From an uncultured Woeseiaceae bacterium (GTDB lineage Bacteria; Pseudomonadota; Gammaproteobacteria; Steroidobacterales; Woeseiaceae), in assembly GCA_937944275.1 (NCBI GenBank), contig CALDZH010000080.1:1-44922 (forward strand): a DNA stretch of 44,922 nt. Direction: 5' to 3'. Below the pieces are notes generated by a model. That model was not told the DNA's origin. It did not search any database and was given only the letters and a program-made list of their open reading frames with translations. Each line of letters opens with the position of its first letter. Position 1 is the first letter of the stretch. The position numbers and the translations under genes are program-made. Positions 26,010-38,546 of this stretch are shown piece by piece.

Positions 26010-28280
26010 ATGCTCAGCAGTGAGCTGGAATTTTGTTTGAACGAGGCTTTTCAGAGAGCCCGTGAGCTTCGTCATGAGTATATGACGGTCGAGCACCTGC
26101 TGCTCGCGCTCCTCGATATTCCCAGGGTCCATGAGATTTTGAAGGCGTGTGACGTAAACATAACGGAATTGCGCCGCCAGCTCATCGAGTGCATTGACGA
26201 GCAGACACCATTGCTGGCCGAAGAAGATGACGCAGAGGTTCAGCCGACACTGGGGTTCCAGCGTGTGCTGCAGCGCGCAGTATTTCACGTGCAGTCGAGC
26301 GGCAAGAAAGAAGTGTCCGGAAGCAATGTTCTGGTGGCGATATTCAGCGAAAAACAATCGCAGGCCGTGTATTTCCTGAATCTGCAGGACGTCACCCGCC
26401 TCGATGTCGTCAACTATATTTCGCATGGGATGCCGCAAGTGCCCGGCGAGGGCGCCGAAAACGGCGAGTCGCAGATGGAGTCCGAGCCGGAAGCCGAGGC
26501 GTCGGCGCTCGAGCAGTATGCAACCAATCTTAATCAACGAGCCATCGAAGGCAAAATTGATCCGCTGATCGGCCGTGAGCTGGAGATTGAGCGCACCGTG
26601 CAGATCCTTTGCCGCCGCCGCAAGAACAACCCGCTGTACGTCGGTGAGGCGGGTGTGGGAAAGACGGCGCTGGCCGAAGGCCTGGCGCGCATGATCACGG
26701 AGGAGCGCGTTCCGGAAGTGCTGCAGGACAGCACGATTTACGCGCTCGACATGGGATCGCTGATCGCGGGAACCAAGTACCGCGGTGATTTCGAGAAACG
26801 CCTCAAGGGCGTGATTGCGGAAATTCACAAGGATCCGGGCGCAATTCTTTTCATCGACGAGATTCACACGGTCATCGGAGCGGGTGCGGCATCAGGCGGC
26901 GCCATGGATGCGAGCAACCTGATCAAGCCGGTTCTGGCCAATGGTCAAATACGCTGTATCGGGTCGACGACCTACTCAGAGTACCGAGGTATTTTTGAGA
27001 AAGATCATGCACTTGCACGACGTTTCCAGAAAGTGGATGTGCCCGAGCCAACCATTCCTGAAACCGTGGCTATCCTTCATGGTCTCAAGTCCCGGTTTGA
27101 GGAGCATCACGGCATCCACTACGAGCCGGCGGCGCTCGAGGCGGCAGTCGAACTCGCCGCGCGACACATCAATGATCGCCACCTTCCTGACAAGGCGATT
27201 GATGTCATGGACGAGGCCGGTGCGAATCTGCGCCTGATTCCGGTGGCGGACCGTGACGACCGGGTGACGGTCGAAATGGTCGAGAACATCGTCGCCAAGA
27301 TGGCCCGCATTCCCGCCAAGAGCGTGTCGGCGTCAGATCGAGATGCGCTGCGGACGCTCGAACGCGACCTCAAGCTGACAATCTTTGGTCAGGATCGCGC
27401 CATTCAGGCACTCTCCGGGGCCATCAAGATGTCCCGCTCGGGCCTGCGCGAGGAAGAAAAGCCGATCGGTGCATTCCTGTTCGCTGGACCCACAGGTGTG
27501 GGCAAGACGGAAGTCACGAGGCAACTCGCGCTGCTTATGGGGGTTGAGCTTATTCGCTTCGACATGTCCGAGTACATGGAACGTCACACGGTCTCGCGCC
27601 TGATTGGTGCGCCGCCGGGCTATGTCGGTTTCGATCAGGGCGGGCTGTTGACGGAGGCCGTGAACAAGAATCCGCATGCGGTCGTGTTGCTCGATGAAAT
27701 CGAAAAGGCGCATCCGGAGGTTTTCAACCTGCTGCTGCAGGTGATGGATCATGGCACCTTGACAGACAACAACGGCCGCAAGGCAGACTTCCGCAACGTG
27801 ATACTGGTGATGACGACCAACGCCGGTGCGCAGGAAATGAGTCGCGCGTCTATCGGCTTCACCAAGCAGGATCACTCGGCAGATGGCCTTGAGATTCTGA
27901 AGAAGTCATTTTCGCCGGAGTTTCGTAACCGCCTGGATGCCATTATCCAGTTCGCAGCGCTCGATACTGATTCGATCATGCGTGTAGTGGATAAACTCGT
28001 TGTGGAACTCGAGGCGAAACTCGGCAACAACAACGTAACGCTGGAACTTGATGACGACGCGCGAGAATGGATTTCCGAGCGCGGTTACGATCCGAAAATG
28101 GGCGCGCGACCGATGGCACGCATTATCCAGGAGCACATCAAGCGTCCGCTTGCCGAGGAACTGCTATTTGGTAACCTGGAAAATGGCGGACACGTGAAAA
28201 TCACCGTCGGCAAGGACGGTGATCTGGAATTGATTGCAGAGCCGGTGCTGAAAGAACTTGCGCACCTGCCAGAAAAGTAA
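26010..28280 (+). CDS. clpA: ATP-dependent Clp protease ATP-binding subunit ClpA
   Basis: Clp_N repeats, two Walker A motifs GEAGVGKTALAEGLA and GPTGVGKTEVTRQLA; follows clpS. Confidence 0.97.
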   Translation: MLSSELEFCLNEAFQRARELRHEYMTVEHLLLALLDIPRVHEILKACDVNITELRRQLIECIDEQTPLLAEEDDAEVQPTLGFQRVLQRAVFHVQSSGKKEVSGSNVLVAIFSEKQSQAVYFLNLQDVTRLDVVNYISHGMPQVPGEGAENGESQMESEPEAEASALEQYATNLNQRAIEGKIDPLIGRELEIERTVQILCRRRKNNPLYVGEAGVGKTALAEGLARMITEERVPEVLQDSTIYALDMGSLIAGTKYRGDFEKRLKGVIAEIHKDPGAILFIDEIHTVIGAGAASGGAMDASNLIKPVLANGQIRCIGSTTYSEYRGIFEKDHALARRFQKVDVPEPTIPETVAILHGLKSRFEEHHGIHYEPAALEAAVELAARHINDRHLPDKAIDVMDEAGANLRLIPVADRDDRVTVEMVENIVAKMARIPAKSVSASDRDALRTLERDLKLTIFGQDRAIQALSGAIKMSRSGLREEEKPIGAFLFAGPTGVGKTEVTRQLALLMGVELIRFDMSEYMERHTVSRLIGAPPGYVGFDQGGLLTEAVNKNPHAVVLLDEIEKAHPEVFNLLLQVMDHGTLTDNNGRKADFRNVILVMTTNAGAQEMSRASIGFTKQDHSADGLEILKKSFSPEFRNRLDAIIQFAALDTDSIMRVVDKLVVELEAKLGNNNVTLELDDDAREWISERGYDPKMGARPMARIIQEHIKRPLAEELLFGNLENGGHVKITVGKDGDLELIAEPVLKELAHLPEK

Positions 28281-28292
28281 AGCTGTCGAAGT

Positions 28293-28345
28293 AAAGGGGT
28301 CGAACCGATTTTTCTCCTGAGGTGGAAAATCGGTTCGACCCCTTT
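28293..28345. terminator. 20-bp perfect inverted repeat between convergent clpA and infA, bidirectional terminator-like
   Basis: AAAGGGGTCGAACCGATTTT (28293-28312), 13-nt loop, AAAATCGGTTCGACCCCTTT (28326-28345), followed by CTTTATTTA. Confidence 0.7.
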
Positions 28346-28351
28346 CTTTAT

Positions 28352-28570
28352 TTAGCGCCCGCGGTAGACGATACGGCCTTTGGAAAGGTCGTACGGCGTG
28401 AGTTCCACGGTGACTTTGTCGCCCGTGAGAATACGAATGTAATTCTTGCGCATCTTCCCGGAGATATGTGCCGTCACCACGTGGCCGTTTTCGAGTTCAA
28501 CCCGGAACATCGTGTTTGGCAGCGTCTCCGTTACGACGCCTTCCATCTGAATGGCTTCTTCTTTCGCCAA
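28352..28570 (-). CDS. infA: Translation initiation factor IF-1
   Basis: [72 protein letters not shown]. Confidence 0.98.
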   Translation of the reverse strand: MAKEEAIQMEGVVTETLPNTMFRVELENGHVVTAHISGKMRKNYIRILTGDKVTVELTPYDLSKGRIVYRGR

Positions 28571-28654
28571 GAGTCCTTTAATCCTCTAGTGTTGTAAGGC
28601 TCGCGAATTGTGCAGAAACGGCCCCGGTATTGCAATTCGCAATACCGAAGCGAA

Positions 28655-29389
28655 TCAGTCCCGCACCAACTGCGACGCCCTGATCGGGGCGTCTGGCCAA
28701 CCGTCAAAAGCGCTTGGCGGTTCACACATCTCATCGAGGCAGTCGGAAAATTGGGCTCGGGGAATGACGGAGGCGCCCAATGAGAGCAAATGGCTGGACT
28801 GCACCTGGCAGTCGATGAGCCCCAACGTTTTGGTTTGCAGCATGCGGTCGAGCAACAGCAGCGCGATTTTGGACGCATTTGGGACGTCGCTAAACATCGA
28901 TTCACCGAACAGGACCCGGCCGATGATAATCCCGTACAAGCCACCAATGAGTGCGTCCTCCTGCCAGATTTCGACTGAATGTGCCCAACCAGCGCGGTAT
29001 AACCTGTCATACGCCGCGATCATGTCTTTTGTTATCCATGTGCCATGCTCGTAGCGGCGCGGCCCGGCACAGGCGTGAAGGACATCAGTGAAGGAAGTAT
29101 TGAAGCGAATCTCGGCCGTCGATTTCCGCAGCTGACGCCGCAAGCGCCGACTCAGGTGAAATTCGCCTTTGCGAAACACGCAACGCGGATCCGGAGACCA
29201 CCAGAGCAGGGGTTGTCCGTCGCTGTACCACGGGAAGACGCCGTGTCGGTAGGCTGCAAACAGGCGCTCGACGCTGAGGTCACCGCCCGCCGCAAGCAAG
29301 CCGTCCGGTTCGCGCAGAGCGTTGGCGACGGGAGGAAAGGCGTCCGGCGGATCATCCTCTGCGAGCCAGATGACCCGGTTGTTGCTCAT
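28655..29389 (-). CDS. aat: Leucyl/phenylalanyl-tRNA--protein transferase
   Basis: FPPVANALREPDGLLAAGGDLSVERLFAAYRHGVFPWYSDGQPLLWWSPDPRCVF...HSVEIWQ...LIGGLYGIIIGRVLFGESMFS. Confidence 0.96.
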   Translation of the reverse strand: MSNNRVIWLAEDDPPDAFPPVANALREPDGLLAAGGDLSVERLFAAYRHGVFPWYSDGQPLLWWSPDPRCVFRKGEFHLSRRLRRQLRKSTAEIRFNTSFTDVLHACAGPRRYEHGTWITKDMIAAYDRLYRAGWAHSVEIWQEDALIGGLYGIIIGRVLFGESMFSDVPNASKIALLLLDRMLQTKTLGLIDCQVQSSHLLSLGASVIPRAQFSDCLDEMCEPPSAFDGWPDAPIRASQLVRD

Positions 29390-30528
29390 CCCTGGTCCTT
29401 ACCCGATTTGTACGGCGTATGGGCGTCCACGTTTTCGATATACCTGTCGACATGTCGACCTTCCTCATCGAGATAGCGTTCGATTGCGTCCGCGAACTCC
29501 GGGTGCGCCAGCCAATGTGCTGACCAGGTTTCGACTGGTGAAAAGCCACGGCTGATCTTGTGTTCGCCCTGTGTACCGGGTTCAAACAATTGCTTCCCGG
29601 TATCAATGCAGTAGTCGATTCCCTGGTAGTAGCAAGTCTCGAAATGCAGTGCGTCAAAATGTCCGTCGCTTCCCCAATAGCGTCCGTAAAGCGTCGTATC
29701 ACTTTCGTAGAAGACAGCGGCCGCGACCGGCGTGCCGCCTTTTTCGGCCATGATAACGAGAATGTTGTCAGGCAGATTCGTACTCAGGCCCTCGAAGAAT
29801 GCCTGGTTGAAGTAAGGGAGAGAGCCGCGCAGCATGAACGTTCGCGCAATCAGGGCGTAAACGGTTGACCAGGCCCCTTTATCAAGGTCGGCTCCGCGCA
29901 AACGTCTGAATCGAATACCGTTCTCGGCCACGCGTCGTCGGTCACGTTTCGCTTTCTTGCGTTTCGCTGAGGTAAACGTCGCCAGAAAATCATCGAAGTT
30001 CGTGTAGCCGCGGTTGTGCCAATGAAATTGGCAGTCCTTGCGAACGAGAAAACCGGCATCCTGAAATAGCGAAACTTCGTCAGTCGTTGGAAACAGTACG
30101 TGCAAAGATGAGCAGCCTGTATCGCTCGCGAGCCTGATGGCGGCGCTGAGCAGCACCTGGACGGCTTCGTGGTCGCCATGATCGGCTCGCAGGATGCGGG
30201 TGCTGGGTGCGGGAGTGAACGGTATGGCGGAGACCAGTTTGGGATAATAGTCGAGCCCGGCCTGCTCATAGGCCTGCGCCCACGCCCAATCGAATACGAA
30301 CTCGCCCCATGAATGGGATTTTTCGTACAGAGGCATGGCGGCGCGCAGCTTGCCGCCACTGTGGAGTGTCAGGTGCCGAGGTGTCCAGCCTGCATCCGGG
30401 GACACGCTTCCCGTGTGTTCCGCCAATTCAAGGAAGGTGTGCCTGAGGAACGGGTAGTCGTCTCCGGCAAGGACGTCCCAGTCCTCGCGCGCAATTGACG
30501 AAATGCTGTCGTGAACGGCGACCTTCAA
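29386..30528 (-). CDS. FemAB-like / GNAT N-acetyltransferase family protein (PF04339-like)
   Basis: AREDWDVLAGDDYPFLRHTFLELAEHTGSVSPDAGWTPRHL...SHSWGEFVFDWAWAQAYEQAGLDYYPKLVSAIPFTPAPSTRIL; 4-bp overlap with aat. Confidence 0.85.
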   Translation of the reverse strand: MKVAVHDSISSIAREDWDVLAGDDYPFLRHTFLELAEHTGSVSPDAGWTPRHLTLHSGGKLRAAMPLYEKSHSWGEFVFDWAWAQAYEQAGLDYYPKLVSAIPFTPAPSTRILRADHGDHEAVQVLLSAAIRLASDTGCSSLHVLFPTTDEVSLFQDAGFLVRKDCQFHWHNRGYTNFDDFLATFTSAKRKKAKRDRRRVAENGIRFRRLRGADLDKGAWSTVYALIARTFMLRGSLPYFNQAFFEGLSTNLPDNILVIMAEKGGTPVAAAVFYESDTTLYGRYWGSDGHFDALHFETCYYQGIDYCIDTGKQLFEPGTQGEHKISRGFSPVETWSAHWLAHPEFADAIERYLDEEGRHVDRYIENVDAHTPYKSGKDQG

Positions 30529-30543
30529 GAGGGCAGCAGCAGC

Positions 30544-31647
<1,104 letters not shown>

Positions 31648-31707
31648 TTATGCGGATCGGCGCGTTATTGAGCTTCGCTGGGCAAGTGTAGGGAAAACAG
31701 ATTCTTT

Positions 31708-34029
31708 ATGGCAAGAGCCGCAAAAGCCAGGCAGCCCGAATCGCGGCTGTCATCGCATGTTAATCGTTCGTTGCGCGAGGGTGCATTGTACCTTTTCGGT
31801 GTGCTGGCGCTGATTCTTTGGTACGCACTATTTACCTACGACGCCGCCGATCCGGGCTTCAGTCACGCAACGACTGATGCGACCGTGCGCAATGAGGTCG
31901 GCCGCGTCGGCGCCTACACAGCTGATCTCCTGTTCAGCGCATTTGGCCGGCCGGCCTACCTGTTCACGCTTATGGTGGTCTTCCTGGGCTGGATGCTGTA
32001 TCGAGAACAGAAGACCCAGATTGAGCTGACCCGACTTGATTTCGCACTCAGATTCAGTGGATTTCTCTGCACACTTCTGACCAGTTGCGGACTGGCAACG
32101 CTGCATTTTTCACCGGCCGGATTCAGGAATTCTGCAGGTGGGGTCGTTGGCAAGATCGTGGGTGAGAATCTCGAAAGCATCATGAAACTGCTGGGGGCCA
32201 GCACGTTGCTGTTCTGCCTGTGGGTGGTATCGCTACAGCTGTTCCTGGGTATTTCGTGGATCACCGTCATGGATCGTATCGGGCACTGGTGCCTGATCGG
32301 CTACGAGAAAACCGTTTTCAAGATTGGTGAGTTGCGCGATAAGGCAGAGGGTCGACGCCAGGCTGCGGCACGCCAGGACGTCGTGAAAGTCGAGAAAAAA
32401 CTCAAAGCGACGCGGGCCAAGCCGCGCATTGAGCCGGTGCTGCCGACCCTTGAAACCAGCGTCCGCGCAGAAAAGGAGCGGCAAGTACCACTGTTCGAGC
32501 CGGCCGAGGCGGGCGAATTGCCGCCGTTGTCACTGCTCGACGATCCGCCCGAGCAGAAGCAGGGCTACTCCAAAGACTCGCTCGAGGCGATGTCGCGCCT
32601 CGTCGAACTCAAGCTGAAGGACTTCGGCATCGACGTCGAGGTTCAGTCGGTTTCGCCGGGTCCGGTTATCACGCGTTTCGAACTTGACCCGGCGCCGGGC
32701 GTTAAAGTCAGCCAGATCGCCAATCTCTCGAAAGATCTCGCGCGGTCACTGTCGGTCGTCAGCGTGCGTATCGTGGAGGTTATACCTGGCAAGTCATTCG
32801 TGGGACTCGAAATTCCGAACGAGAATCGCCAGCTTGTGACCTTGGGCGAAATCCTGAAGTCTCGTGCGTACGATGACATGTCTTCTCCATTAACGCTTGC
32901 GCTCGGCAAAGACATTGGCGGCAATTCTGTCGTTGCAGATCTTGCGCGAATGCCGCATCTCCTGATTGCAGGCACGACGGGATCGGGCAAGTCTGTTGGC
33001 ATCAACGCGATGGTTCTCAGCATTCTCTACAAGACGCAGCCTGAGCAGGTGCGCCTGATCATGATCGACCCGAAAATGCTGGAGCTTTCTGTATACGAGG
33101 GAATACCGCATCTGCTCGCACCGGTCGTCACAGACATGAAGGAGGCGTCGAATTCATTGCGCTGGTGTGTTGCGGAGATGGACCGTCGCTACAGGCTCAT
33201 GTCGGGGCTCGGCGTACGCAACATTGGTGGTTACAACCGCAAGGTGAAGGAGGCGATAGACGCCGGCGATCCGATCAAGGATCCAACGTTCAGGCCACCC
33301 GAACTGTTTGACGAAGAAAAACCGATCGAGCATCCGACGCTGACGCCGTTGCCTTACATCGTCGTCGTTATCGACGAACTTGCCGACATGATGATGATCG
33401 TGGGCAAGAAGGTTGAGGAGCTGATTGCGAGGCTTGCACAAAAAGCACGTGCCTCGGGCATCCATATGATCCTGGCGACGCAACGACCGTCTGTCGATGT
33501 CATAACAGGCCTGATCAAGGCGAACGTGCCCACGCGCATAGCATTCCAGGTTTCGGCCAGGGTCGATTCGCGCACGATTCTCGACCAGCAGGGGGCCGAG
33601 AATCTCCTGGGACACGGCGACATGTTGTATCTGCCGCCGGGAACCTCGCTGCCGGTGCGCGTGCACGGTGCTTTCGTTGCCGACAACGAGGTTCATTCCG
33701 TTGTCCGGCACCTGAAGAAAACCGGGAGTCCCCGTTATATTGATGAAATTCTCGAGGGTCCTTCCGGTCCAACCCCGGGACTGGTAGGAATTGACAAGCC
33801 GACGGCCGATAGTGCGGATGCCGAGCAGGACCCGCTGTATGACCAGGCTGTTCAGGTTGTCATGGATACCCGCAAGGCGTCGATATCCGGCGTTCAGCGG
33901 CGCCTCAAGATCGGCTATAACCGCGCAGCGCGCATGGTCGAGTCGATGGAAGCGGCCGGCCTTGTAGGTCCGTTGCAGCCAAACGGAACGCGGGAAATCC
34001 TGGTGCCGACCACGCCGGCTGAAGAATGA
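31708..34029 (+). CDS. ftsK: DNA translocase FtsK
   Basis: N-terminal TM segments, Walker [73 protein letters not shown]-terminal gamma winged helix. Confidence 0.96.
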   Translation: MARAAKARQPESRLSSHVNRSLREGALYLFGVLALILWYALFTYDAADPGFSHATTDATVRNEVGRVGAYTADLLFSAFGRPAYLFTLMVVFLGWMLYREQKTQIELTRLDFALRFSGFLCTLLTSCGLATLHFSPAGFRNSAGGVVGKIVGENLESIMKLLGASTLLFCLWVVSLQLFLGISWITVMDRIGHWCLIGYEKTVFKIGELRDKAEGRRQAAARQDVVKVEKKLKATRAKPRIEPVLPTLETSVRAEKERQVPLFEPAEAGELPPLSLLDDPPEQKQGYSKDSLEAMSRLVELKLKDFGIDVEVQSVSPGPVITRFELDPAPGVKVSQIANLSKDLARSLSVVSVRIVEVIPGKSFVGLEIPNENRQLVTLGEILKSRAYDDMSSPLTLALGKDIGGNSVVADLARMPHLLIAGTTGSGKSVGINAMVLSILYKTQPEQVRLIMIDPKMLELSVYEGIPHLLAPVVTDMKEASNSLRWCVAEMDRRYRLMSGLGVRNIGGYNRKVKEAIDAGDPIKDPTFRPPELFDEEKPIEHPTLTPLPYIVVVIDELADMMMIVGKKVEELIARLAQKARASGIHMILATQRPSVDVITGLIKANVPTRIAFQVSARVDSRTILDQQGAENLLGHGDMLYLPPGTSLPVRVHGAFVADNEVHSVVRHLKKTGSPRYIDEILEGPSGPTPGLVGIDKPTADSADAEQDPLYDQAVQVVMDTRKASISGVQRRLKIGYNRAARMVESMEAAGLVGPLQPNGTREILVPTTPAEE

Positions 34030-34060
34030 AACGGACGAACGAGAGCTCAAGGATTAGCGT

Positions 34061-34729
34061 GTGATCAAAAAAATACTCCCTTTGCTGGCGGTCCTCGCAC
34101 TGGGCCTGGTAGGTCCGACGACCTGGGCGCAGGCGCGGGTCGATGAAGTTGGCGAACGGCTCGTCAATGAATTCGTCAACGATGTGATTACATTACAGGG
34201 ACGCTTCGAGCAGTCGCTGATCGACGCCGAAGGGGTTGTCATAGAGCGCTCAAGTGGCACTTTGGAAATCGAACGCCCTGGTCGCTTTCGCTGGTCGTAT
34301 TCCGAGCCTTATGAGCAATGGCTGGTCGCCGACGGCTTGAATATCTGGAGTTACGACGTCGATCTTGCACAGGTGACGGTCAAGGCTCAGGCGAAGGCAT
34401 TGGCTAACACGCCGGCACTGCTTTTGGGCGGGGGCGAAGATGCGTTGTCGCAGTTCTCTTTCGACGGTTCGATGGTTGAGAAGGGTACAACCTGGGTGCG
34501 CATGATTCCGATCGATTCGAAGAGCGGGTTCGAGCGTATGGAACTCGGCTTCATGAATGGTCACCTGACTCGCATGGTGTTCTTCGACAACCTTGAACAG
34601 ACGACACTGGTTGCGCTCTACGACGTTACGACCAACGAACCTATCGACAGTGAGCGCTTCGATTTTCGGGTCCCGGACGACGTTGATCTTGTCGGTACGC
34701 CTGTCCTGGCCGAAGAACCCACTCGCTGA
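34061..34729 (+). CDS. lolA: Outer membrane lipoprotein carrier protein LolA
   Basis: Signal peptide, LQGRFEQSLIDAEGVVIERSSGTLEIERPGRFRWSYSEPYEQWLVADGLNIWSYDVDLAQVTV; follows ftsK. GTG start. Confidence 0.94.
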   Translation: MIKKILPLLAVLALGLVGPTTWAQARVDEVGERLVNEFVNDVITLQGRFEQSLIDAEGVVIERSSGTLEIERPGRFRWSYSEPYEQWLVADGLNIWSYDVDLAQVTVKAQAKALANTPALLLGGGEDALSQFSFDGSMVEKGTTWVRMIPIDSKSGFERMELGFMNGHLTRMVFFDNLEQTTLVALYDVTTNEPIDSERFDFRVPDDVDLVGTPVLAEEPTR

Positions 34730-35142
34730 TGCTGCCACTCAGGTATACAGGCCTGTGGCGAGCATTGAGTGTCGTGATCCTGATGCTCGTATTACTCGCG
34801 ACGCTTTCGCCAGCGTTTTGGTTCTTCGGCAGTAAAGCCTCGGCACTTGTCTGGTTTGAGAATGCGGATAAGTGGCTGCATGGCCTGACATTCGTGGCGC
34901 TTACGCTCTGGTTTGCAGGCGTGTACGAACGTCGCGTCTGGTGGCTGACGGGACTGGGTTTAATGTTGTTTGGCTTCCTGGTCGAGTTTCTGCAGCTGCA
35001 GCTGAGCTATCGAACGGCAGAGTGGACCGACATCGCCGCGAACACAGCCGGTATAATTGTTGGCTTGATAGTTGCAGCGGCAGGCCTCGGTGGTTGGGGC
35101 CTGCGTGTCGAAGACTGGTACTCGAGACGAAACCGGAATTGA
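34729..35142 (+). CDS. VanZ-like membrane protein
   Basis: Four hydrophobic segments, DKWLHGLTFVALTLWFAGVY...GFLVEFLQLQLSYRTAEWTDIAANTAGIIVGLIV, typical VanZ-like pattern. Confidence 0.75.
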   Translation: MLPLRYTGLWRALSVVILMLVLLATLSPAFWFFGSKASALVWFENADKWLHGLTFVALTLWFAGVYERRVWWLTGLGLMLFGFLVEFLQLQLSYRTAEWTDIAANTAGIIVGLIVAAAGLGGWGLRVEDWYSRRNRN

Positions 35143-36464
35143 CCGATCTATTCGCTAACGACACGGACATCGCTAACGATCGTCCGCTAGCCGACCGCAT
35201 GCGGCCAGCCTCGCTAGGCGAGTTCTCCGGGCAACGCCACTTGCTCGAAGAAGGCAAGCCGCTGTTGCGCGCCATCGAGCAGGGCCGGGCGCACTCAATG
35301 ATCTTTTGGGGGCCGCCCGGCACTGGCAAGACGACGCTTGCGAGGATGATCGCGGCGACCACTGAATCGCATTTCATCGCATTGTCCGCGGTTATGGCTG
35401 GCGTCAAGGATATCCGTAATGCCGTGGCGGTAGCGGAACAACATCGTTCGATGAGTAACCGCAATACCGTGTTGTTCCTGGACGAGGTACATCGATTTAA
35501 TAAATCCCAGCAAGATGCGTTCCTCCCGTATGTCGAGGACGGCACGTTGACGTTTATCGGAGCAACCACTGAAAACCCGTCGTTCGAATTGAATAATGCG
35601 CTATTGTCCCGGGCTCGTGTTTACGTTCTCAAGTCTCTCACCGAGGATGACCTGCTGGCGGTGTTGCGGCGGGCGCTTGCGGACGATGACAGGGGCCTGG
35701 CCGGCGCATACTCAATCAGTGACGAGTCATTAGCGACCATTGCGGCGGCGGCTGACGGCGATGCCAGGCGGTCGCTCAATCTGCTTGAACTGGCAGCAGA
35801 CCTTGCGAGCGATGGTGTTATCAGTGACGCCATAGTTGCCGAGGTCGCATCAGGTAGCCGCCGGCGATTCGACAAACAGGGCGAGTATTTTTACGACCAG
35901 ATTTCCGCTTTGCACAAGGCGATTCGCGGAACCGATCCGGACGCAGCACTCTATTGGCTCGCCCGGATGCTCGACGGTGGCTGCGACCCCCTGTACGTCG
36001 CTCGCCGGCTGATACGGGTTGCCTCGGAAGACATCGGCAATGCGGACCCGCGCAGTCTGCAGCTGGCTCTTGATGCCTGGGAGGTATACGAACGCCTTGG
36101 CAGTCCCGAGGGAGAGCTGGCAATTGGGCATGCCGTTGCCTACCTCGCGTGTGCGCCCAAGAGCAACGCCGTCTACACAGCCTTCAAGGCAGCGATGTCC
36201 GATGCCAAAGACAAGGGATCACTCGAGGTGCCGATGCATTTACGCAACGCGCCGACAGGACTGATGAAAGACCTGGGATACGGGGAAGGCTATCGATATG
36301 CTCATGACGAAGACGATGCCGTTGCCCTCGGCGAAACTTACTTTCCCGACGACATGAGCCCGGTTAAGTATTATCATCCCGAGCCTCGCGGCCTCGAGAT
36401 TCGTATCAAGGAAAAACTCGAGGACATAGAGCGTCGCGCACGCAAAAAAGAACAGCAGAAATAA
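35139..36464 (+). CDS. rarA: Replication-associated recombination protein A (RarA/MgsA AAA ATPase)
   Basis: PLADRMRPASLGEFSGQRHLLEEGKPLLRAIEQGRAHSMIFWGPPGTGKTTLARMIA...LFLDEVHRFNKSQQDAFLPYVEDGT; TTG start overlapping VanZ-like stop (TTGA). Confidence 0.95.
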   Translation: MTDLFANDTDIANDRPLADRMRPASLGEFSGQRHLLEEGKPLLRAIEQGRAHSMIFWGPPGTGKTTLARMIAATTESHFIALSAVMAGVKDIRNAVAVAEQHRSMSNRNTVLFLDEVHRFNKSQQDAFLPYVEDGTLTFIGATTENPSFELNNALLSRARVYVLKSLTEDDLLAVLRRALADDDRGLAGAYSISDESLATIAAAADGDARRSLNLLELAADLASDGVISDAIVAEVASGSRRRFDKQGEYFYDQISALHKAIRGTDPDAALYWLARMLDGGCDPLYVARRLIRVASEDIGNADPRSLQLALDAWEVYERLGSPEGELAIGHAVAYLACAPKSNAVYTAFKAAMSDAKDKGSLEVPMHLRNAPTGLMKDLGYGEGYRYAHDEDDAVALGETYFPDDMSPVKYYHPEPRGLEIRIKEKLEDIERRARKKEQQK

Positions 36465-37745
<1,281 letters not shown>

Positions 37746-37751
37746 AGGGAT

Positions 37752-38528
37752 ATGTCGAAACGGTACGTGAGTTACACGGGCCCGAAGTTCAAGCTCGCCG
37801 GCGGCGCGCTCAAGAAGCGCTGGGCCGACCTCCACAGGGGAAATCTCGAGCCATTTCCGGACGACGCCGAAGCGCGCAAGGCTTGGCAGGCCTATCACGA
37901 AGGTCGGTTCGGTGATGCCGTGCGCGCCGGGGAAAAATTTGGCGATGCATGCCTGCTTCCCGCGGCGTTTGCGGCAACGATGTATACGCACTATCTCGAA
38001 GACGATGACGACGAAAAACTGGAAATGTTCCGATTTGCCGTCGACCTTGCCGAAGGCGCTGCGGAATACGACCCTGAAAGCGCGAATGCGCATTTCATGT
38101 TGGCGGTCGCGCTCGGCCGTTACAGCCAGTTCATCAGTATCCTCGAAGCGTTAGCGAAGGGTATCGCTCCCAGAGTGAAGGAAAGCGTAACGGAATGTCT
38201 CGAGTTGGAGCCTGATCATGCAGAGGCCCACGTCACCCTCGCGACGTGGCACGCCGAGATCGTAGACAAGCTCGGCGGCATGTTAGCCGGTCTCAAGTAC
38301 GGTGCGAAGAACCGGCTTGCCGAGAAACATTTCGACACGGCCATCGAGCTATGCCCGGACTCTCCATTTCCCTACATCGAAAGAGCCAATGGGGTCATCC
38401 TGATGTACGGCGACGATGGCGAGGACGAGGCTCGGGAGCTTCTTGAAATGGCTGCGGCCATGACTCCGGTCGAAGCGATGCAGGTGCTGGATATCGAGAG
38501 GGCCAAAGGCCGCCTGGCTGACCTGTAA
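37752..38528 (+). CDS. TPR-like repeat hypothetical protein
   Basis: AEYDPESANAHFMLAVALGRYSQF..., LELEPDHAEAHVTLATWHAEI, AIELCPDSPFPYIERANGVILMYGDDGEDEARELLEMA. Confidence 0.6.
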   Translation: MSKRYVSYTGPKFKLAGGALKKRWADLHRGNLEPFPDDAEARKAWQAYHEGRFGDAVRAGEKFGDACLLPAAFAATMYTHYLEDDDDEKLEMFRFAVDLAEGAAEYDPESANAHFMLAVALGRYSQFISILEALAKGIAPRVKESVTECLELEPDHAEAHVTLATWHAEIVDKLGGMLAGLKYGAKNRLAEKHFDTAIELCPDSPFPYIERANGVILMYGDDGEDEARELLEMAAAMTPVEAMQVLDIERAKGRLADL

Positions 38529-38546
38529 TCGCCGGGGTACTGGACG

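Noticed and set aside
26989-28136. Minus-strand ORFs inside clpA (e.g. 27333..27875)
   Set aside because: Shadow ORFs of the conserved ClpA AAA modules.
33154-34050. 298-aa minus-strand ORF opposite ftsK
   Set aside because: Antisense shadow of the conserved FtsK motor domain.
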